A stretch of DNA of 64,000 nt, taken from assembly GCF_902686445.1 (NCBI RefSeq), contig NW_025920103.1, forward strand, positions 4,138,783 through 4,202,782, written 5' to 3'. Below are positions 22,086 to 36,076 of this stretch, piece after piece (the first letter of the stretch is position 1; every line of letters starts with the position of its first letter). Under the pieces are notes generated by a model. It was not told the origin of the DNA. It saw only the letters and a program-made list of their open reading frames with translations, and searched no databases. The position numbers and the translations under genes were made by a program. The DNA comes from Sciurus carolinensis (taxonomy: Eukaryota > Chordata > Mammalia > Rodentia > Sciuridae).

Positions 22086-25000
22086 TAGCTCTGAGCTCTG
22101 GCCTCTGGGCTCTATTTTCTGTCTCTCTACTCTGGGTCTGGGCTCTGAGCTCTATCCTCTGGTCTCTGGTCTCTGTGTACTTTGCTCTGTGCACTGAGCT
22201 CTGGGCTCAAGGTTCTGGTCTATGTGCTCTGTGTTCTCTACTCTGAGCTCTGGGCTCTGGGATCTGTGTTCTTTCTCTGTACAGCGTGTCAGGAGTCTGG
22301 GTTCTGTGCTCTGTGCTCCAGTCTCTGTGCTCTTCTCTGTGTCTGAGTTCTGTGCTCTGGGATCCTGGCTCTGGGCTCTGTTCTCTGATCTCTGTGCTCT
22401 GGTCTCTGTGCTCTGTGCTCTGGTCTCAGATCTTTGCACTCTTTTCTCTGGTCTCTGTGTCTGTACTCTGGGTCTGTGTTCTGTGCTCTGTCTCTGTACT
22501 CTAGGTCTAGGTTCTGGAATCTGTGCTCAGTTCTCTGGACTCTGTGCTCTGTGTTCTGGTCTCTGTGCTCTGTGCTGTGTACATTGGGTCTGGTCTCTGG
22601 TCTCTGTGCTCTGTGCTCTGTCTTTGAACTCTGTGTATGTGCTCTGTGCTCTGGCCTCTGTTGTGTGCTCTGTGGTATGTGTTCTGGGCACTGTGCTCTG
22701 GGCTCTGGGCTCTGGTTCTATGCTCTGTACTCTGGCCTCTGTTCTCTGAGCTCTGTACCTTGGGTCTGGTCTCTGGTCTCTGGTCTCTGTGCTCTGTCTT
22801 TGTACTCTGTGTATGGGCTCTGTGCTCTGTGCTCTGGCCTCTGTTCTGTGCTTTGTGGTATGTGCACTGGGCTCTTGGCTCTGTACTCCGGTCTCTGGTT
22901 CTGAGCTCTGTGCTCTGGGCTTTGTGCTCTGTCTCTTTACTCTGGGCTCTGTCTCTGTGCTCTGTGCTCTATGTTCTGTCTCTGTACTCTGGGTTTGGGC
23001 TCTGGCCTCAGTGTTCTGTGCTCTGATCTTTGAGTTCTGTGGTCTGTGCTCTGTACTGTGGGCTCAGGGCCCTGTCTCTGTGCTCTGTTCTCTGGGCTTA
23101 GTACTCTGTGCTTTGTGTTCTGTGATCTGGGTTTGGGCTCTGGGCTCTGTCTCTGTGCTCTGCCTCTGGCTCTGAAATCTGAATTCCTGCTCTGGGCTCT
23201 ATATTCTGTATTCTGTGTCTGTACTCTGGGTCTGGGCTCTTGGCTCTGAGCTCTGAGCTCTGTGCTTTGGTCTTTGTACTCTGTGCTCTGGGTTCGATGT
23301 TCTGTTTGTGTACTCTGGGTCTGGACTCTGTTCTTTATGCTATGTGCTCTGGTGTCTGTGCTTTGTGCTCTGTGCTCTGGGCTCTTGGCTGTGGGCTCTG
23401 AGCTCTATGCTCAGTGCTCTGGTTTCTGTGCTCTCTGATCTTGTTTATGGGCTCTGTGTTCTGTCTGAACTCTGGCTCCGTGCTCTGTGCTCTGTGCTCA
23501 AGTCTGTGTGCTCTCTGCTCTGTGCTCTGGTCTCAGTCCTCTGTGCTCTGTGATCTGTGCTCTGTGCTCTATGCTATGGCCTCTGTGATCTGTGCTCCAC
23601 GCTCTGCACTCTGGGCTCTGGCTCTGCGGTGTGTGCACTGTGCTCTGGTCTCTGCTCTGTGCTCTGTGCTCTGTGTTCTGCCTCTGTACTCTGTGTGTGG
23701 GTTCTGTGCTCTGTGCTATGTGTACTGTGCTCTGGGCCCTGGGCTCTGTGCTCTGTGATCTGGTCTCTGTGCTCTGTGTTGTGAACTCTGTGCTCTGGTC
23801 TCTCTGTTCTGTGCTCTGTGCTCTGGTCCCTGGTCTTCTCTCTGTGCTCTTTCTATTGTACTCTGGATCTGGGCTCTGGGCCCTATGCTCTATGCTCTGG
23901 TCTCTTGTCTCTGTGCTCTGTGCTCTGTGGTCCTTCTCTGTACTCTGGGTCTGGGCTCTGTGCTCTGTGCTCTGGGTTCTGTGCCTGGGGCTGTGTCTCT
24001 GTGCTTTGTTCTCCCTGCTCTGTCTCTGTCACTTTTCTCTGTGCTCTGACTCTGCTGTGGGCTCTGTATTCTGTGCTTTGTGCTCTGGCTCTGTGCTCTG
24101 GTTTCTGGTTCTGTGCTCTAAGCTCTGGGCTCTGGCCCTGGGCTGTGTCTCTGGGCTATGTGCTCTGTGCTCTGTGCACTGGGGTCTGACTCTCTGCTCT
24201 GGGTTCTGTCTGTGCACTCTGTGTCTGGGCTCTGAACTCTGGGCTCTGGACTCTTGACTCTGTGCTCTGTGCTCTGTGCTCTGAGCTCTGGGCTCTGTGA
24301 TCTGTGCTCTGTGCTCTGTGATCTGGGTCTGAGCTCTGTGCTCTGGTTCTGTGCTCTGTGCTCTGGTCTCAGGCTCTGGACTCTGGTCTTTGTGCTCTGT
24401 GTTCTGTGCTCTATGCTCTGCACTCAGGAATCTGGGCTCTTTGCTCTGTGCTCTGTGCACTCTGATCTGCACTCTGTGCTCTTGAATCTGTGCTCTGTGC
24501 TCTGGGCTCTGGCTCTGGGCTCCTGGTCTGTGCTTTGGACTCTGGGCTTTGGGCTCTGTGCTCTTTGCTCTGGCTATGTGCTCTGGGCTCTGGCTCTGGG
24601 CTCTGGCTCAGGCTCTGTACTATGTGCTCTGCACTCTGTACTCTGCACTCTGGGCTCTGGGCTCTTACTCTGTGCTGTGTGCTCTGTGCTGTGTGCTCTG
24701 TGTTCTGCACCCTGTACTCTGGGCTCTGGCTCTGTGCTCTAAGTTCTGGACCCTGTGCTCTTGTTCTCTGCACTGTGTTCTGGGATGTGTGCTCTCATTT
24801 CTGGCTCTAGGCTCTCTCTCCATACCCTGGGTCTGGGCTCTGATGTCTGTCTCTGTTCTCTGGGTCCTGGTTCTTTGCTCTGTGCTCTGAACTCAGTGGT
24901 CTGGGCTCAGGTTCTGAGTGCATGCTCTGTTTTCTATACTCTGTGCTCTGACTCTGTGCTCTAAGTTCTGGGATCTGGGATCTGTGCTCAGGTCTCTGGC

Positions 25001-26660
25001 TCTGGGCACTGTCTCTGAATATGGGTCTGGACTCCGTACACAGTGCACTGTTCTCTGACTCTGTGCTCTGTGCTCTTTGTTCTGCACTCTGCACTCTGGT
25101 CTCTGGCACTGTGCCCTGGGCTTTGTGCTCTGGGATCAGGGCTCTAGCTCTGTGCTCTGTGTTCTCTGCTCTGTACTCTGCATTCTGGGCTCTGGCTCTG
25201 TACTCTGTGTTCTGATCTTCTACTCTGTGCTCTGGGCTCTGGCTCTGGGCTCTCTCTCTGTTCTCTGTGCTCTGTGCTGTGAGCTCTGGGATGTGGGCTC
25301 TGTGTTCTGTCTCTGTACTCTTGATCTATATTCTGAGCTGTGCTCTGAGTTCTGGTCTCTGTGCTTTATGCTCTGTGCTTGGGCTCTGGGCTTTGTGCTC
25401 CGTGTTATGGTCTCTGACCTCTGAGCTCCTTCTCTGTGCTCTGTCTCTGAGCTCTGGTCTCTGGGTGCTGAGCTTTGTGCCCTGGGCTCTGAGCTGTGGT
25501 CTCGGTGCTCTGTACTCCGCACCCTGTGCTCTGGCTCTGGTTCTGTGCTCTGTGCATCTTGCTCTGGGTTCTGTGCTTTGGTATCTGGTCTCTGAGCTCT
25601 GCACTCTGTGCTCTGTGCTCTATGCTTTGGTATCTGTGCTGTGGTCTCTGTGCTCAGTGGTCTGTGCTCTGGGCTCTGTGCTCTGGGCTCTGGCTCTGTG
25701 CTGTGTTCTCTGCTCTGGTTCTGTGCTTTGTTCTCTGCTCTCTGCACTCTGTGCTCTGGCTCTACTCTGTGCTCCGCTCTCTGGGCTCTGGGCTCTGTGG
25801 TCTGCACTTTGCCTTCTTGCCTCTGTCTCTGGGCTGTGCCTCTGTGCTGTGTGGTCTGTGCTATCGGTTGTGGGCTCTGTGTTCTGTTTCTGTACTCTGG
25901 GTCTGGTCTCTGTGCTCTGTGCTCTGCACTCTGTGCTCTGCGCTCTGGTTCTGTGCTCTGTGCTCTGTGCACTTTGTTCTGGTCTGTGGTCTTCACTCTG
26001 TGCTCTGTTCTTTGGTTCTGTGCTATGGTCTCTGGTCTCTGGTCTCTGTGCTCCATTCTTTGGTTCTATGCTTTGGTCTCTTATCTCTGAGTCTGTGCTC
26101 TGTGCTCGGCTCTGGGCTCTGTGCTCTGTGCTCTGTTCTGTGTTCTCTGGTCACTGTGCTCTCTGCTCTGAGCTCTGTGCTCTCTGCTCTGGGCACTGTG
26201 CTCTGTGCTCTGGTCTCTTGTCACTGTGCTCTGTCTCTGTACTCTGTACTCTGGGTCTGGTCTCTGGGCTCTGTGCTCTGGGCTCTTGGTGCTGGGTTCT
26301 GTGTTCTGTCACTATACTCTGGGTGTGGGCTTTTGGCTCTGAGCTCTGGTATCTGTGCTCTGTGCTCTGGTCTCTGTGCTCTGTACTCTGTACTCTGGCT
26401 CTGTACTCTGTACTCTGGGTCTGGTCTCTGGGCTCTGGGCTCTGGGCTCTTGGCGCTGGGTTCTGTGTTCTGTCTCTGTACTCTGGGTCTGGGCTTTTGG
26501 CTCTGAGCTCTGGTCTCTGTGCTCTGTGCTCTGGTCTCTGGTCTCTATGCTCTGTGCTCTATGCTCTGTCTCTGCACTCTGGGTCTGGGCTCTGAGATCT
26601 GTGCTCTGGTCTCTGATTCTGTGCTCTGTGCTTTGTTTGCTGGTCTCTGTGCTCTGTGCT
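22086..26660 (-). repeat. Array block B (CTCTG on plus strand)
   Basis: 4.6 kb of GCTCTGTGCTCTGGG-type units. Locally repeated phrases are visible, such as 'ctctgtgtatgtgctctgtg' near 22,630 with a close copy near 22,806, and the 'gctctgggatgtgggctctg' phrase near 25,275. The longest uninterrupted frame here (25,267-26,595) is a Leu/Cys/Ser/Ala/Val/Trp string made by the repeat. Confidence 0.95.
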
Positions 26661-26665
26661 AGTGC

Positions 26666-29345
26666 AGACCAGAGACCAGAGCACAGAGCACAGAGGCAGA
26701 GCACAGAGCACAGAGCACAAAGCCCAGAGCCAAAAGCACAGAGAAGGAGCCCAGATCCAGAGCCCAGAGCCCAGAGTGCAGAGCACAGAGCACAGAACAC
26801 ATAGTCCAGAGACATAGCCCAGGAGCAGTGCCCAGAGCCCAGAGTCCAAGCCCAGAGCACAGAGCACAGAACACAGAGACCAGAGCACAGAGTACAGATT
26901 CCAGAGCCCTTAGCCAGAGCACAGAGTTCATAGCACAGAGAAGAGAACCTGTACCCAGAGCTCAGAGCACAGAGCCCATACACAGAGTACAGAAACAGAG
27001 CACAGAGCTCAGACCCAGAGTCCAGAGACAAAGCACAGAGCACAGAGAACAGAGACCAGAACCAGAGATCAGATCACAAGGACAAATCACAGAGCCCAGA
27101 CCCAGAGTACCGAGACAGAACACAGAGCACAGAGTCCAGAGCACAGAGGACAAAGCAAAGATCACAGAGCACACAGCACAGAGAACAGAGCACAGAGAAC
27201 AGAGCCCACAATAGTGAACTCAGAACACATAGCACAGAGTACAGAGACCAGTGCATACAGCATAGAGCCAAGAGCCCAGACTCAGATTATACACACAAAA
27301 CACATAACCCAGGCCTAGAGATCAGATCATGGCACACAGAGCACAGAGACCAGCGCAAAGAGCTCAGAGTCAAGAGCCCAGATCCAGAGTACAGAGACAG
27401 AACTCAGAGCCCACAACCAACCACATAGAGAACAGAGCACAGAGAACAGAGCTCAAAGGAGAAAAGCACAGATCACAGAGCACACAGCACAGAGAACAGA
27501 GAATAGAGCACAGAGCCCAGAGCCCAGAGCTCAGACCCAAGTACAGAGACAGAACACAGAGCCTACAACCAACAGCACAGAGCACAGAGCACAGAGCACA
27601 GAGGACAAAGCACAGAGGACAAAGCACAGATTACAGAGCACACAGCACAGAGACCAGAGCACAGAGACCAGAGTCCACAGTTGTGAGCCCAGAGCACAGG
27701 GCACAGAGTACAGAGACCAGAGCACACAGCATAGAGCACAGAGCACAGATCAGAGCCCAGAGCACAGAGTCAGAGCACAGAGACCAGAGCACAGAGCCAG
27801 AGCACAGAGCCAGAGCTCAGAGCACAGAGCCAGAGCACAGAGACAGAACATAGAACCCAGAGCTTAGAGTACAGAGCAAAGAGCACAGAGACCAGAGCAC
27901 AGAGCAGAGAGCCCAGTGTCCAGACCAATTGTAAAGAGACAGAACCCAGAGACCATAGATCAGAGACAGAGCACAGAGACCAAAGCACAGAGCACAGAGA
28001 CCAGAGCCTGAGCCCAGAGCACAGAGTGCAGAGAACATAGAACAGAGAACAGAGACCAGAGCACACAGCACAGAGCACAGAGGCCAGTGCACAAATCAAC
28101 AAGCCCAGAGCCAAGAGCACAGAACCCAGAGCCCAGAGATCAGAGCACAGAGCACAGTCCCCAGAGCACAGAGCACAGAGCACAGATCTCAGAGACCAGA
28201 ACTCAGAGACAGAGCACATAGTACAGAGCCAGAGCCCAGAGCCCAGTGCACAGAGTTGAGAGTCAGTGATCAGAGCTCAGAGTACACAGCAAAGAGTACA
28301 GAGCACTGTGTCAGAGCTCAGAGCCAGAGCCCAGAGCAAATAGCCAGAGCTCAGAGCACAGAGCACAAAGCTCAGAACACATACCACAGAGCAGAAGTTC
28401 AGGGCCAGAGCTCAGAGCACTGTGTCCAGAGCACAGAGCACAGAGCCAGAACCCAGAGCCAAGAGCACAGAGCACAGAACCAGAGCCCAGAACCCAGCGA
28501 ACAGAGCCAGAACCCAGAGCACAGAATGCAGAGCACAGAGCAAAAAGCACAGAACACAGAGCACAGAGCCCAGAACACAGAGCACAGTGACCAGATCCAG
28601 AGCATAGAGCACAGTGCCCAGAGCCCAGAGCACAGAGCCAGAACCCAGAGCACAGAGAAAGGAGCACAGAGAAAGGAGCACAGAGCCCAGAGCCCAGAGC
28701 ACATACCACAGAGCACAGAGACCGGAGCACAGATACCAGAGCACAGAGCACAGAGCAGTAAGCACAGAGCCAGACTACAGAGCAAGAGTACAGAGACCAG
28801 AGCACAGAGCACAGTGCCCAGAGCCCAGAGCACAGAATGCAGAACACAGAGAACAGAGCATAGAACTCAATGTACAGAGCCCAGAACACATAGCACAGAA
28901 CACAGAGACCACAGCACAGATCCCAGAGCACAGAGACCAGACCCAGAGACCAGAGATCAGAGACAGAGCACAGAGCACAGAGCTAATAGATCAGGGATCA
29001 TAGCACAGAGCACGGAGCCAGAGGCCAGAGCACAGAGCACATAGTAAGAGCCCAGAGCACAGAGCACAGAGCAGAACTCAGAACAAGAGCACAGAGCACA
29101 GTGCACAAAGCACAGAACACAATGCACAGAGCAGGAGCCCAGAACCAGAACTCAGAGCGAAGAGTTCAGAGCACAATGCACAGAGCATGTAGTCAGAGGA
29201 CAGAGTATCAAGCACAGAGCCAGAGCTCTTTCAGAGTCCAGAGCTGAGAGTAAAGAGCATGGAGCACAGAGTAAAGAACACAGAGAACAGAGCACAGAGC
29301 ACAAACCAGAGGACAGTGCACAGAACCAAGAGCACAGACCCAGAG
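26666..29345 (+). repeat. Array block C (CAGAG on plus strand)
   Basis: 2.7 kb. Begins after 'gtgctagtgcagaccagaga' and ends at the centre of CAGAGCTCTG (29,341-29,350). Confidence 0.95.
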
Positions 29346-32300
29346 CTCTGAGTTCTGACCCTGGGCTCTAGCTCTAAGCTCTGCGCTCTGTGCTCTGGAC
29401 TCCAGTCACTGTGCTCTGTGCTCTGTGCTCTGGTCTCTGTGCTCTGTGCTCTGTACTCTAGGCTCTGGGCTCTGTATTGTGTCTCTGTACTCTAGCTCTA
29501 TGCTACGTGCTCCCTGCTCTGGACTCTTTGCTCTAGCTCTGTGATCTGGGATCATTGATTTGTGCACTGAGTTCGGTGCTCTGTGCTGTGTGCTCTGGGC
29601 TCTGTTCTCTAGGTTCTGTCCTCCACACTCTGTACTCTGGGCTCTGGCTCTGTGCTGTGTGCTCTCTGCTATGGGTTCTGGGCACTGTGCTCTGTACTCT
29701 CATCTCTGGTCTCTGTGCTCTGCGCTCTCAGTTTGTGCTCTGTGCTCTGGGATCTCAACTCGTTTTTTATGTGCACTGGGCTCTGTGCTCCGTGCTGTGT
29801 GCTGTGTGCTCTGGGCTCTGTGCTCAGTGCTCTGTGGTTTGCCCTCTATGCTCTCAGCTCTGTGTTCTCTGCTCTGTGCTCTGTGCTCTGGTCTCTGCAC
29901 TCTGGCATCTGGCTCTGTGCTCTGCACTCCATGCTCTGTGCTCTGGCACCATGCTGTGTCTAGGCTATGTTCTCTGGGCTCTGGCTTCAGGCTCTGTCTC
30001 AATACTCTAGGCACAGAGCTGTGGGCTCTTTTCTTTGAGCTCTGGGCTGTGGGCTGTGTTCTGTCTCTGTATTCTGGGTCTGGGTTTGGGATCTGTGTTC
30101 TGTGCTCTGGGCACTGTGCTCTGTATGCTGTGCTCTGTGCTCTGGCTCTGTACTCTGTGATGTGTGCTGTATGCCCATTCTCTGGGCTCTGTGCTCTGTG
30201 GTCAGGGCTCTGGCTCTGTGCCCTTTGCCCCGCACTCTGCCCTCTGTGCTCTGACTCTGTGTTCTGTGCTCTCTGCGATGTGCTCTGTGCTGTGAGCTCT
30301 GGAATGTGGGATATGTGTTCTATCTCTGTACTCTGAATCTATGCTGTGAGCTATGTGCTCTGTGCTTTGCACACTGTTCTCTGTGCTGTGCTCTGTGCTC
30401 TCTGCACAGTGCTCTGGTTCTGTGCCCTGTGTTTTGTGCTCTGGCTCTGTGCTCTATGCTCTGCACTCTGCACTGTGGGCTCTGGCTCTGTGTTCTGTGC
30501 TCTCTTCTCTGTGTTCTGTGCTCTGGTTCTGTGTTCTTTGCTCTGTGATCTGGCTCTGTGATCTGTGATCTGTGCTGCACACCCTGTTGTCTGTTCTCTG
30601 GGCTCTGGGTTTGGCTCTTGGCTCGGTCTCTCTACTCTGGGTCTTGGCTCTGTGCTTTGTGTTATATGCTCTGTGCTCTGTGCTCTGGCTCTGTGCTCTG
30701 TGCTCCGTGCTCTGGGCTCGGTCTCTGGACACTGGCTCTGTGCTCCGTGCTCTCTGTTCTGTGCCATGTGCTCAGGTCTCTGTGCTCAGTGCTCTTGGCA
30801 ATATGGTTGTGCAATATGCTCTGGACTCTGGGCTCTGGGCTCTGTACTCTGGTCTCTGTGATCTGTGCTCTGCACTCTGTGCTCTGGCTCTGTTCTCTGT
30901 GCAGTGGCTGTGGGCTCTTTGCTCTGAGCTCTGGGCTGTGGGCTGTGTTCTTTCCCTGTATTCTGAGTCTGGGCTCTGGAATCTGTGTTCTGTGCTCTGT
31001 ACTCTGTGCTCTGGCTGTGTGCTCTGTGATGTGTGCTGTACACCCTGTTCTCTGGGCTCTGTGCTCTGTGCTCTGGGTCTTGGCTCTGTGCTTTGTGCTC
31101 TGTGTGCTGTTGTCTGGGCTCTGGCTTTGAGATCTATGCACTGTGCTCAGGGCTCTGGCTCTGTGCTCTGTGCTCTTTGCTCTGGTTCTGTGCTCTGTGC
31201 TCTGGCTATGTGCTCTGTGCTCTGCATTCTGGGCTCTGACTCTGGGCTCTATATCTGTTCTCTGTGCTCTGTACTGTGAGCTCTAGGATATGGGCTCTGT
31301 GATCTGTCTCTGCAGGATGGATCTGTGCTCTGAGTGATGTGCTCAGTGCTCTGCACTCTGTGCTCTGCGCTCTGGCTTGGTGCACTATGCTCTGTGCTCA
31401 GGGCTCTGGCTCTGTGCCTGTGTTCTCTGCTCTGGCTCTGTGCTCTATGCTCTGCACTCTGTGCTCTGGGCTGTGGCTCTGTGCTCTGTGCTCTCTATTC
31501 TCTGCTCTGTGTTCTGGGTTCTAATCCTGGGCTCTATCTATGTTCTATGTGCTCTTTGCAGTGAGCTCTGGGATGTGGGCTCTGTTTTCTGTCTCTGTAT
31601 GTGGTATATATGCTATGTGTTCTGTACTCTGTGCTCTGGGCTCTGGCTCTGTGCTCTGTGCCCTGCACTCTGTGTTCTGGGCTCTGACTCTCGGCTCTCT
31701 CTGTTCTCTGTGCTCTGTGCTGTGAGCTCTGGGATGTGGGCTGTGTTCTGTCTTTGTACTCTGGATCTATGCTCTCAGCTATGTACTCTGTGCTATGAGC
31801 TCTGGGCACTGAGCTCTATGATCCTTTCTCTGGTCTCTGTGCTGTGGCTCTGTACTCTGGGCTCTGCATCTGTGCTCTGTGTTTTAGTCTCTGTACTCTG
31901 AGCTCCGAACTCTGGACACTGCTCTGGACTCTGGGCTCGTTGACTTGTGAACTGGGCTCTGTGATCTGGACTGTATGTTCTGGGCTCTGAGCTCTGCACT
32001 CTGTGTTCTAGTCTCTGGCTCTGTGCCCTGGGCTATATTGCCTGGGCTTTGGGAACTGTGCTTTGTGCTTGGGTTTCTGGTCACTGTGCTCTGTGCTCTG
32101 TGCTATGTGCTCTGTGTTCTGTGCTCTGCACCCTGGGCTCTGGGCTCTGGCTGTGGGCTCTGTACTCTAGGATCTAGGCACTGTGCTTTGTTCCTGGTCT
32201 CAGTCACTGTGCTCTGTGCTCTGTCTCTGTACTCTGGCTCTTTACTCTGGGTCTGGGCTCTGGGCTCTATGCTCTGTGCTGTGTGCTCTTGGCTCTGGTT

Positions 32301-35300
32301 CTAGGCTGTGTCTCAATCCTCTAGGTCTGGGCTCTGAACCCTCTCTTCTCTGCATCCTTGCAGTGTGCTCTGTGCTCTGTGCTCTGCACTCTGGGCTCTG
32401 GCTCTGTGCTATCTCTCTGTACTCTGGCCCTAGCTCTGGGCACTGAGCTCTATGTTTTGTATCTGTACTCTGGGTCTTGGTTTTGGGCATGGGTGTGTGC
32501 TCTGGTCTCTGTTCTCTGTGCTCTGTGCTCTGTGCTCTGGGCTCTGGGCTCTGTGCTCTAAGCTCTGTGTCTGTGCTCTGTGCTCTTGGCTCACTGATTT
32601 GTGCAGTGGGCTCTGTGCTGTGTGCTGTATGCTCTGGGCTCTGGGCTCTGTGCTCAGCGCTCTGTGCTCTGCACTCTGTGCTCTCTGCTCTGGCTCTGGG
32701 CTCTGGGCTCTGGGTACTGTGCTTTGTGTTCTCTGCTCTGGAATCTGTGTTCTGGGCTCTGTTCTCTGTGCTCTGTGCTCTGGTCTTTGCACTGTACACT
32801 CTGACTCTGTGTGCTGATCTCTGTGCCCTAGGCTCTAGGCACTGTGCTCTGTGCTCAGGTCTCTGATCACTGTGCTCTGTGCTCTGTGTTCTGTCTCTGT
32901 ACTCTGTGTCTGAGCTCTCTGCTCTGTGCTGTGTGATCTGGTCACTGTTCTTGTGCTCTGGACCACATGCTCTGCGCTCCACAGACTGCGCTCTGTGTTC
33001 TGGCACCATGCTGTGTGAAATTTGCTCTTGGCTGTGTACTCTGGACTCTGGCTTCAAACTCTGTCTCAATACTCTGGGTCAGGGCTCTGAACTCTGTCTG
33101 TTCGCTGGGTCCTGGCGCTATGCTCTGTGCTCTCTGCTCTGCACTCTGTTCTCCAGGTTCTGTCTCTTGGTTCCTACACTGTTCTCTGGGCTACCTGATC
33201 TGTGCTCAGGGCTCTGTGCTCTGTGCTCTGTGCTTTGGCTCTGCACTCTGCACTCTCTGCTCTCGTCTCTGTGCTCAGGGATCTGGCTATGGGCACTGTC
33301 TCTGACTCTGGGTATTGGCTCTGTGCTGTGTGCCACATGCTCTGGCTCTGTGCTCTGTGCTCTGGCTCTGTGCTCTGGCTCTGGGCTCCTCCTCTGTTCT
33401 CTGTGCTCTGTGTGCTGGACTCTGGCTCTAAGCACTGTACCCAGGTCTCTGTGCTCTGTACTCTGGGTTCTGGCTCTGTACTCTTGTTTCTGTGATCTGT
33501 GCTCTGCACTCTGAGCTCTGGTATATATGACTCTTTGCCCTGACTCTGTTCTCTGTTCTCTGTGCTGTGGGCTCTTTGCTCTGAGCTCTGGACTGTGGGC
33601 TGTCTTCTGTATCTGTACTCTTGGTCTGAGCTCTGGGATCTGTGTTTTGTGCTCTGATCTCTGTGTTCTGTGCTCTGTTTTCTGGGCTCTGTGTTATGTG
33701 CTGTGTGGTCTAGCCTCTGTGTTCTGTGCTTTGTACTCTGTGCTCTATGCTCTGTGATCTGTGCTGTACACACTGTTCTCTGGGCTCTGTGATCTGGGCT
33801 CTGGCTCTCAGTTCTATGTCTCTACTCTGGCTCTGTGGTGTGTGCTCTGTGCTCTGTTCTCTGGACTCTGGCTCTGGGCTCTGTCTTCTGTGCTCAGGGC
33901 TCTGGCTCTGTGCTCTTTGTTCTGTGTTCTGGCACTGTGTCTTGGATCTGTGCTTTGTGCTCTGCACTCTGTGCTCTGGGTGCTGATTCTGGGCTCTATC
34001 TCTGTTCTCTGTGCTCTGTGCTATGAGCACTGGGATGTGGGGTCTGTTTCTATCTCTGTACTCTGGATCTATTCTCTGTGCTCTGTGCTCTCTGCTCTGT
34101 GCTCTGCGCTGTGGCAATGTGCACTGTGCTCACTGCCCTGGCTCTGTGCTCACTGCTCTGGCTCTGTGCTCTGTGATCACTGCTGTATGCCATTTTCTCT
34201 GGCCTCTGGGCTCTGAGCTCTGGCTCTCAGCTCTGTCTCTCTACTCTGAGTCCTGGCTCTGTGCTTTGTGCTCTGCACTGTTTTCTGGGCTTTGGCTCTG
34301 GGTTCTGTGCTCTGCCCTCTTCGCTCTGTGTTCTGGCTCTGGGCTCCTCCTCTGTTTTCTGTGCTTTCTGCTCTGGACTCTGGCTCTGAGCACTGGCTCT
34401 GTGCTCTGTGCCCTGTGCTTAGGTCTCTGTCACAGTGCTCTTGGCTATGAGCTCTGCCTCTGTGCTCTGGCTCTGTTCTCTGTGCTGTGTGCTATGGGCT
34501 CTGTGTTCTGAGCTCTGGGCTGTGGGCTGTGTTCTGTCTCTGTACTCTGGGTATGAGCTCTGTGATCTATGTTCTGTGTTCTTGTCTCTGTGTTTGGTGC
34601 TCTGTCCTCTGTGTTCTCTCCTCTGTTTTCTGTATTCTGTTCTCTGTGCTCTGACTCTGTGCTCTGTGATCTGTGCAGTACACCCTATTCTCTGGGCTCT
34701 GTGTTTTGTGTTCTGTGCTCTGACTCTGTGCTCTGTTCTCTGCACTCTGTGCTCAGGCTCTGAGCTCTGTGCTGTCTGCTCTGTGCTGTGCACTCTATGC
34801 TCTGGGTTCTGACTCTGGACTTTATATATGTTCTCTGTGCCCTGTGCTGCAAGCTCTTGGCTCTATGTTCTGTCTCTGTACTCTGGGTCTTGGCTCTGTG
34901 CTGTGGTCTCTGTACTTTGACCTCTGGGTTCTGGTCTTTGTTCTTTTTCTCTATATTTGGTCTGGGCTCTAAGCTCTGTGCTCTGGCTCTGTGCTCTGTG
35001 CTCTGCTTCTGCACTCTGGACTCTGGGCTCTGGATTTGGACACTGGCTATCGTTTCTGGCTCTGTGTACTGCACTCTTCGCTATGGACTATGTATCAGTG
35101 TACTAGATCTGTTCTCTGTGCACTCTTCTCTGCACTCTGTGCTCTAGGCTCTGACTCTGTGCTCTGTGCTCTGTGTTTGGTGCTCTGGGCTCTGTGCTCT
35201 CTGCTCTGTATTCTGCACTCTGCACTCTGTGCACTGGGCTCTGGCTCTGTGCTCTATACTGTGTGCTTTGTGCTCTCTGCTCTGTGCTCTGTACTCTGCA

Positions 35301-35645
35301 ATCTGTGCTCTGGTGTCTGACTCTGGGGTCTATCTCTTTTCTCTGTGCTCTGTGCTGTGAGCACTGGGATGTGGGCTTTGTGTTCTGTCTCTGTACTCTG
35401 GGTCAATGCTCTGAGCTATGTGCTCTCTCTTCTGCATGCTGCCTTCTGGGCTCTGGCTGTGTGCTCTGTGCTCTGTGCTCAGGGCTCTGGCTGTTTGCTC
35501 TGTGTTCTGTGCTCTGGCTATGTGCTCTATGCTCTGCACTCTGCACTCTGTATTCTGGCTCTGGCTCTGAGTTCTGGGCAATATTTTCTTTGTTCTGGGT
35601 TCTGTGCTATAGTCTCTGTGCTCTGTGCTCTGTGCACTGGGCTCA
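29346..35645 (-). repeat. Array block D (CTCTG on plus strand)
   Basis: Longest block, 6.3 kb. The 'gtgctgtacaccctgttctc'-type phrase recurs near 30,165, 30,565, 31,030, 33,760, 34,165 and 34,670, spaced roughly 400-510 bp where adjacent. The 'gagctctgggatgtgggctc'-type phrase recurs near 30,293, 31,278, 31,563, 31,723, 34,024 and 35,357. Confidence 0.95.
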
Positions 35646-35658
35646 GAGAAGGAGCCCA
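35638..35658. other. Array junction D/E hairpin
   Basis: TGGGCTC (35,638-35,644), a 7-base loop AGAGAAG, then GAGCCCA (35,652-35,658): a perfect 7-bp stem placed exactly where the repeat strand flips. The same sequence occurs at 38,375-38,395. Confidence 0.9.
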
Positions 35659-36076
35659 GAGTCAGAACACAGAGCACAGAGTGCAGAGCACAGAGAACAG
35701 AGCACAGAGTGCAGAACACAGAGAATAAAGCACAGAGCACAGAGTCTAGAGCTCAGAGCACGGAGCACAGAGACCACAACACAGATTTCAGAACACAGAG
35801 CCCAGAACCCAGAGCACAGAGCACAGAGCACAGAGCGTAGAGCATGGAGCCCAGAGCCCAGAGCCATATCCCAGATTGCAGAGAACAGAGCACAGAGCAC
35901 AGAGCCAGAATCAGAGACAATGACAAGAGCCAGAGCCCAGAGCATAGCCCCCAGAGCACAGAGCTGAGAACACTACCAGAGCTCAGACCCAAGAGTAAAT
36001 AGCACATAGAACAGAGTGCAGAGCACAGAACACAAATCAAAGCACAGAGCACAATGCCAAGAGCTCAGATTCAGAG
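35652..36076 (+). repeat. Array block E (CAGAG on plus strand)
   Basis: Short block of 425 bp between the hairpin junction and a CAGAGCTCTG centre at 36,072-36,081. Confidence 0.95.

Noticed and set aside
29341..29350. CAGAGCTCTG as a special palindromic site
   Set aside because: Any head-to-head meeting of CAGAGC-type and GCTCTG-type units gives this string, so the core alone is not evidence of a special signal.
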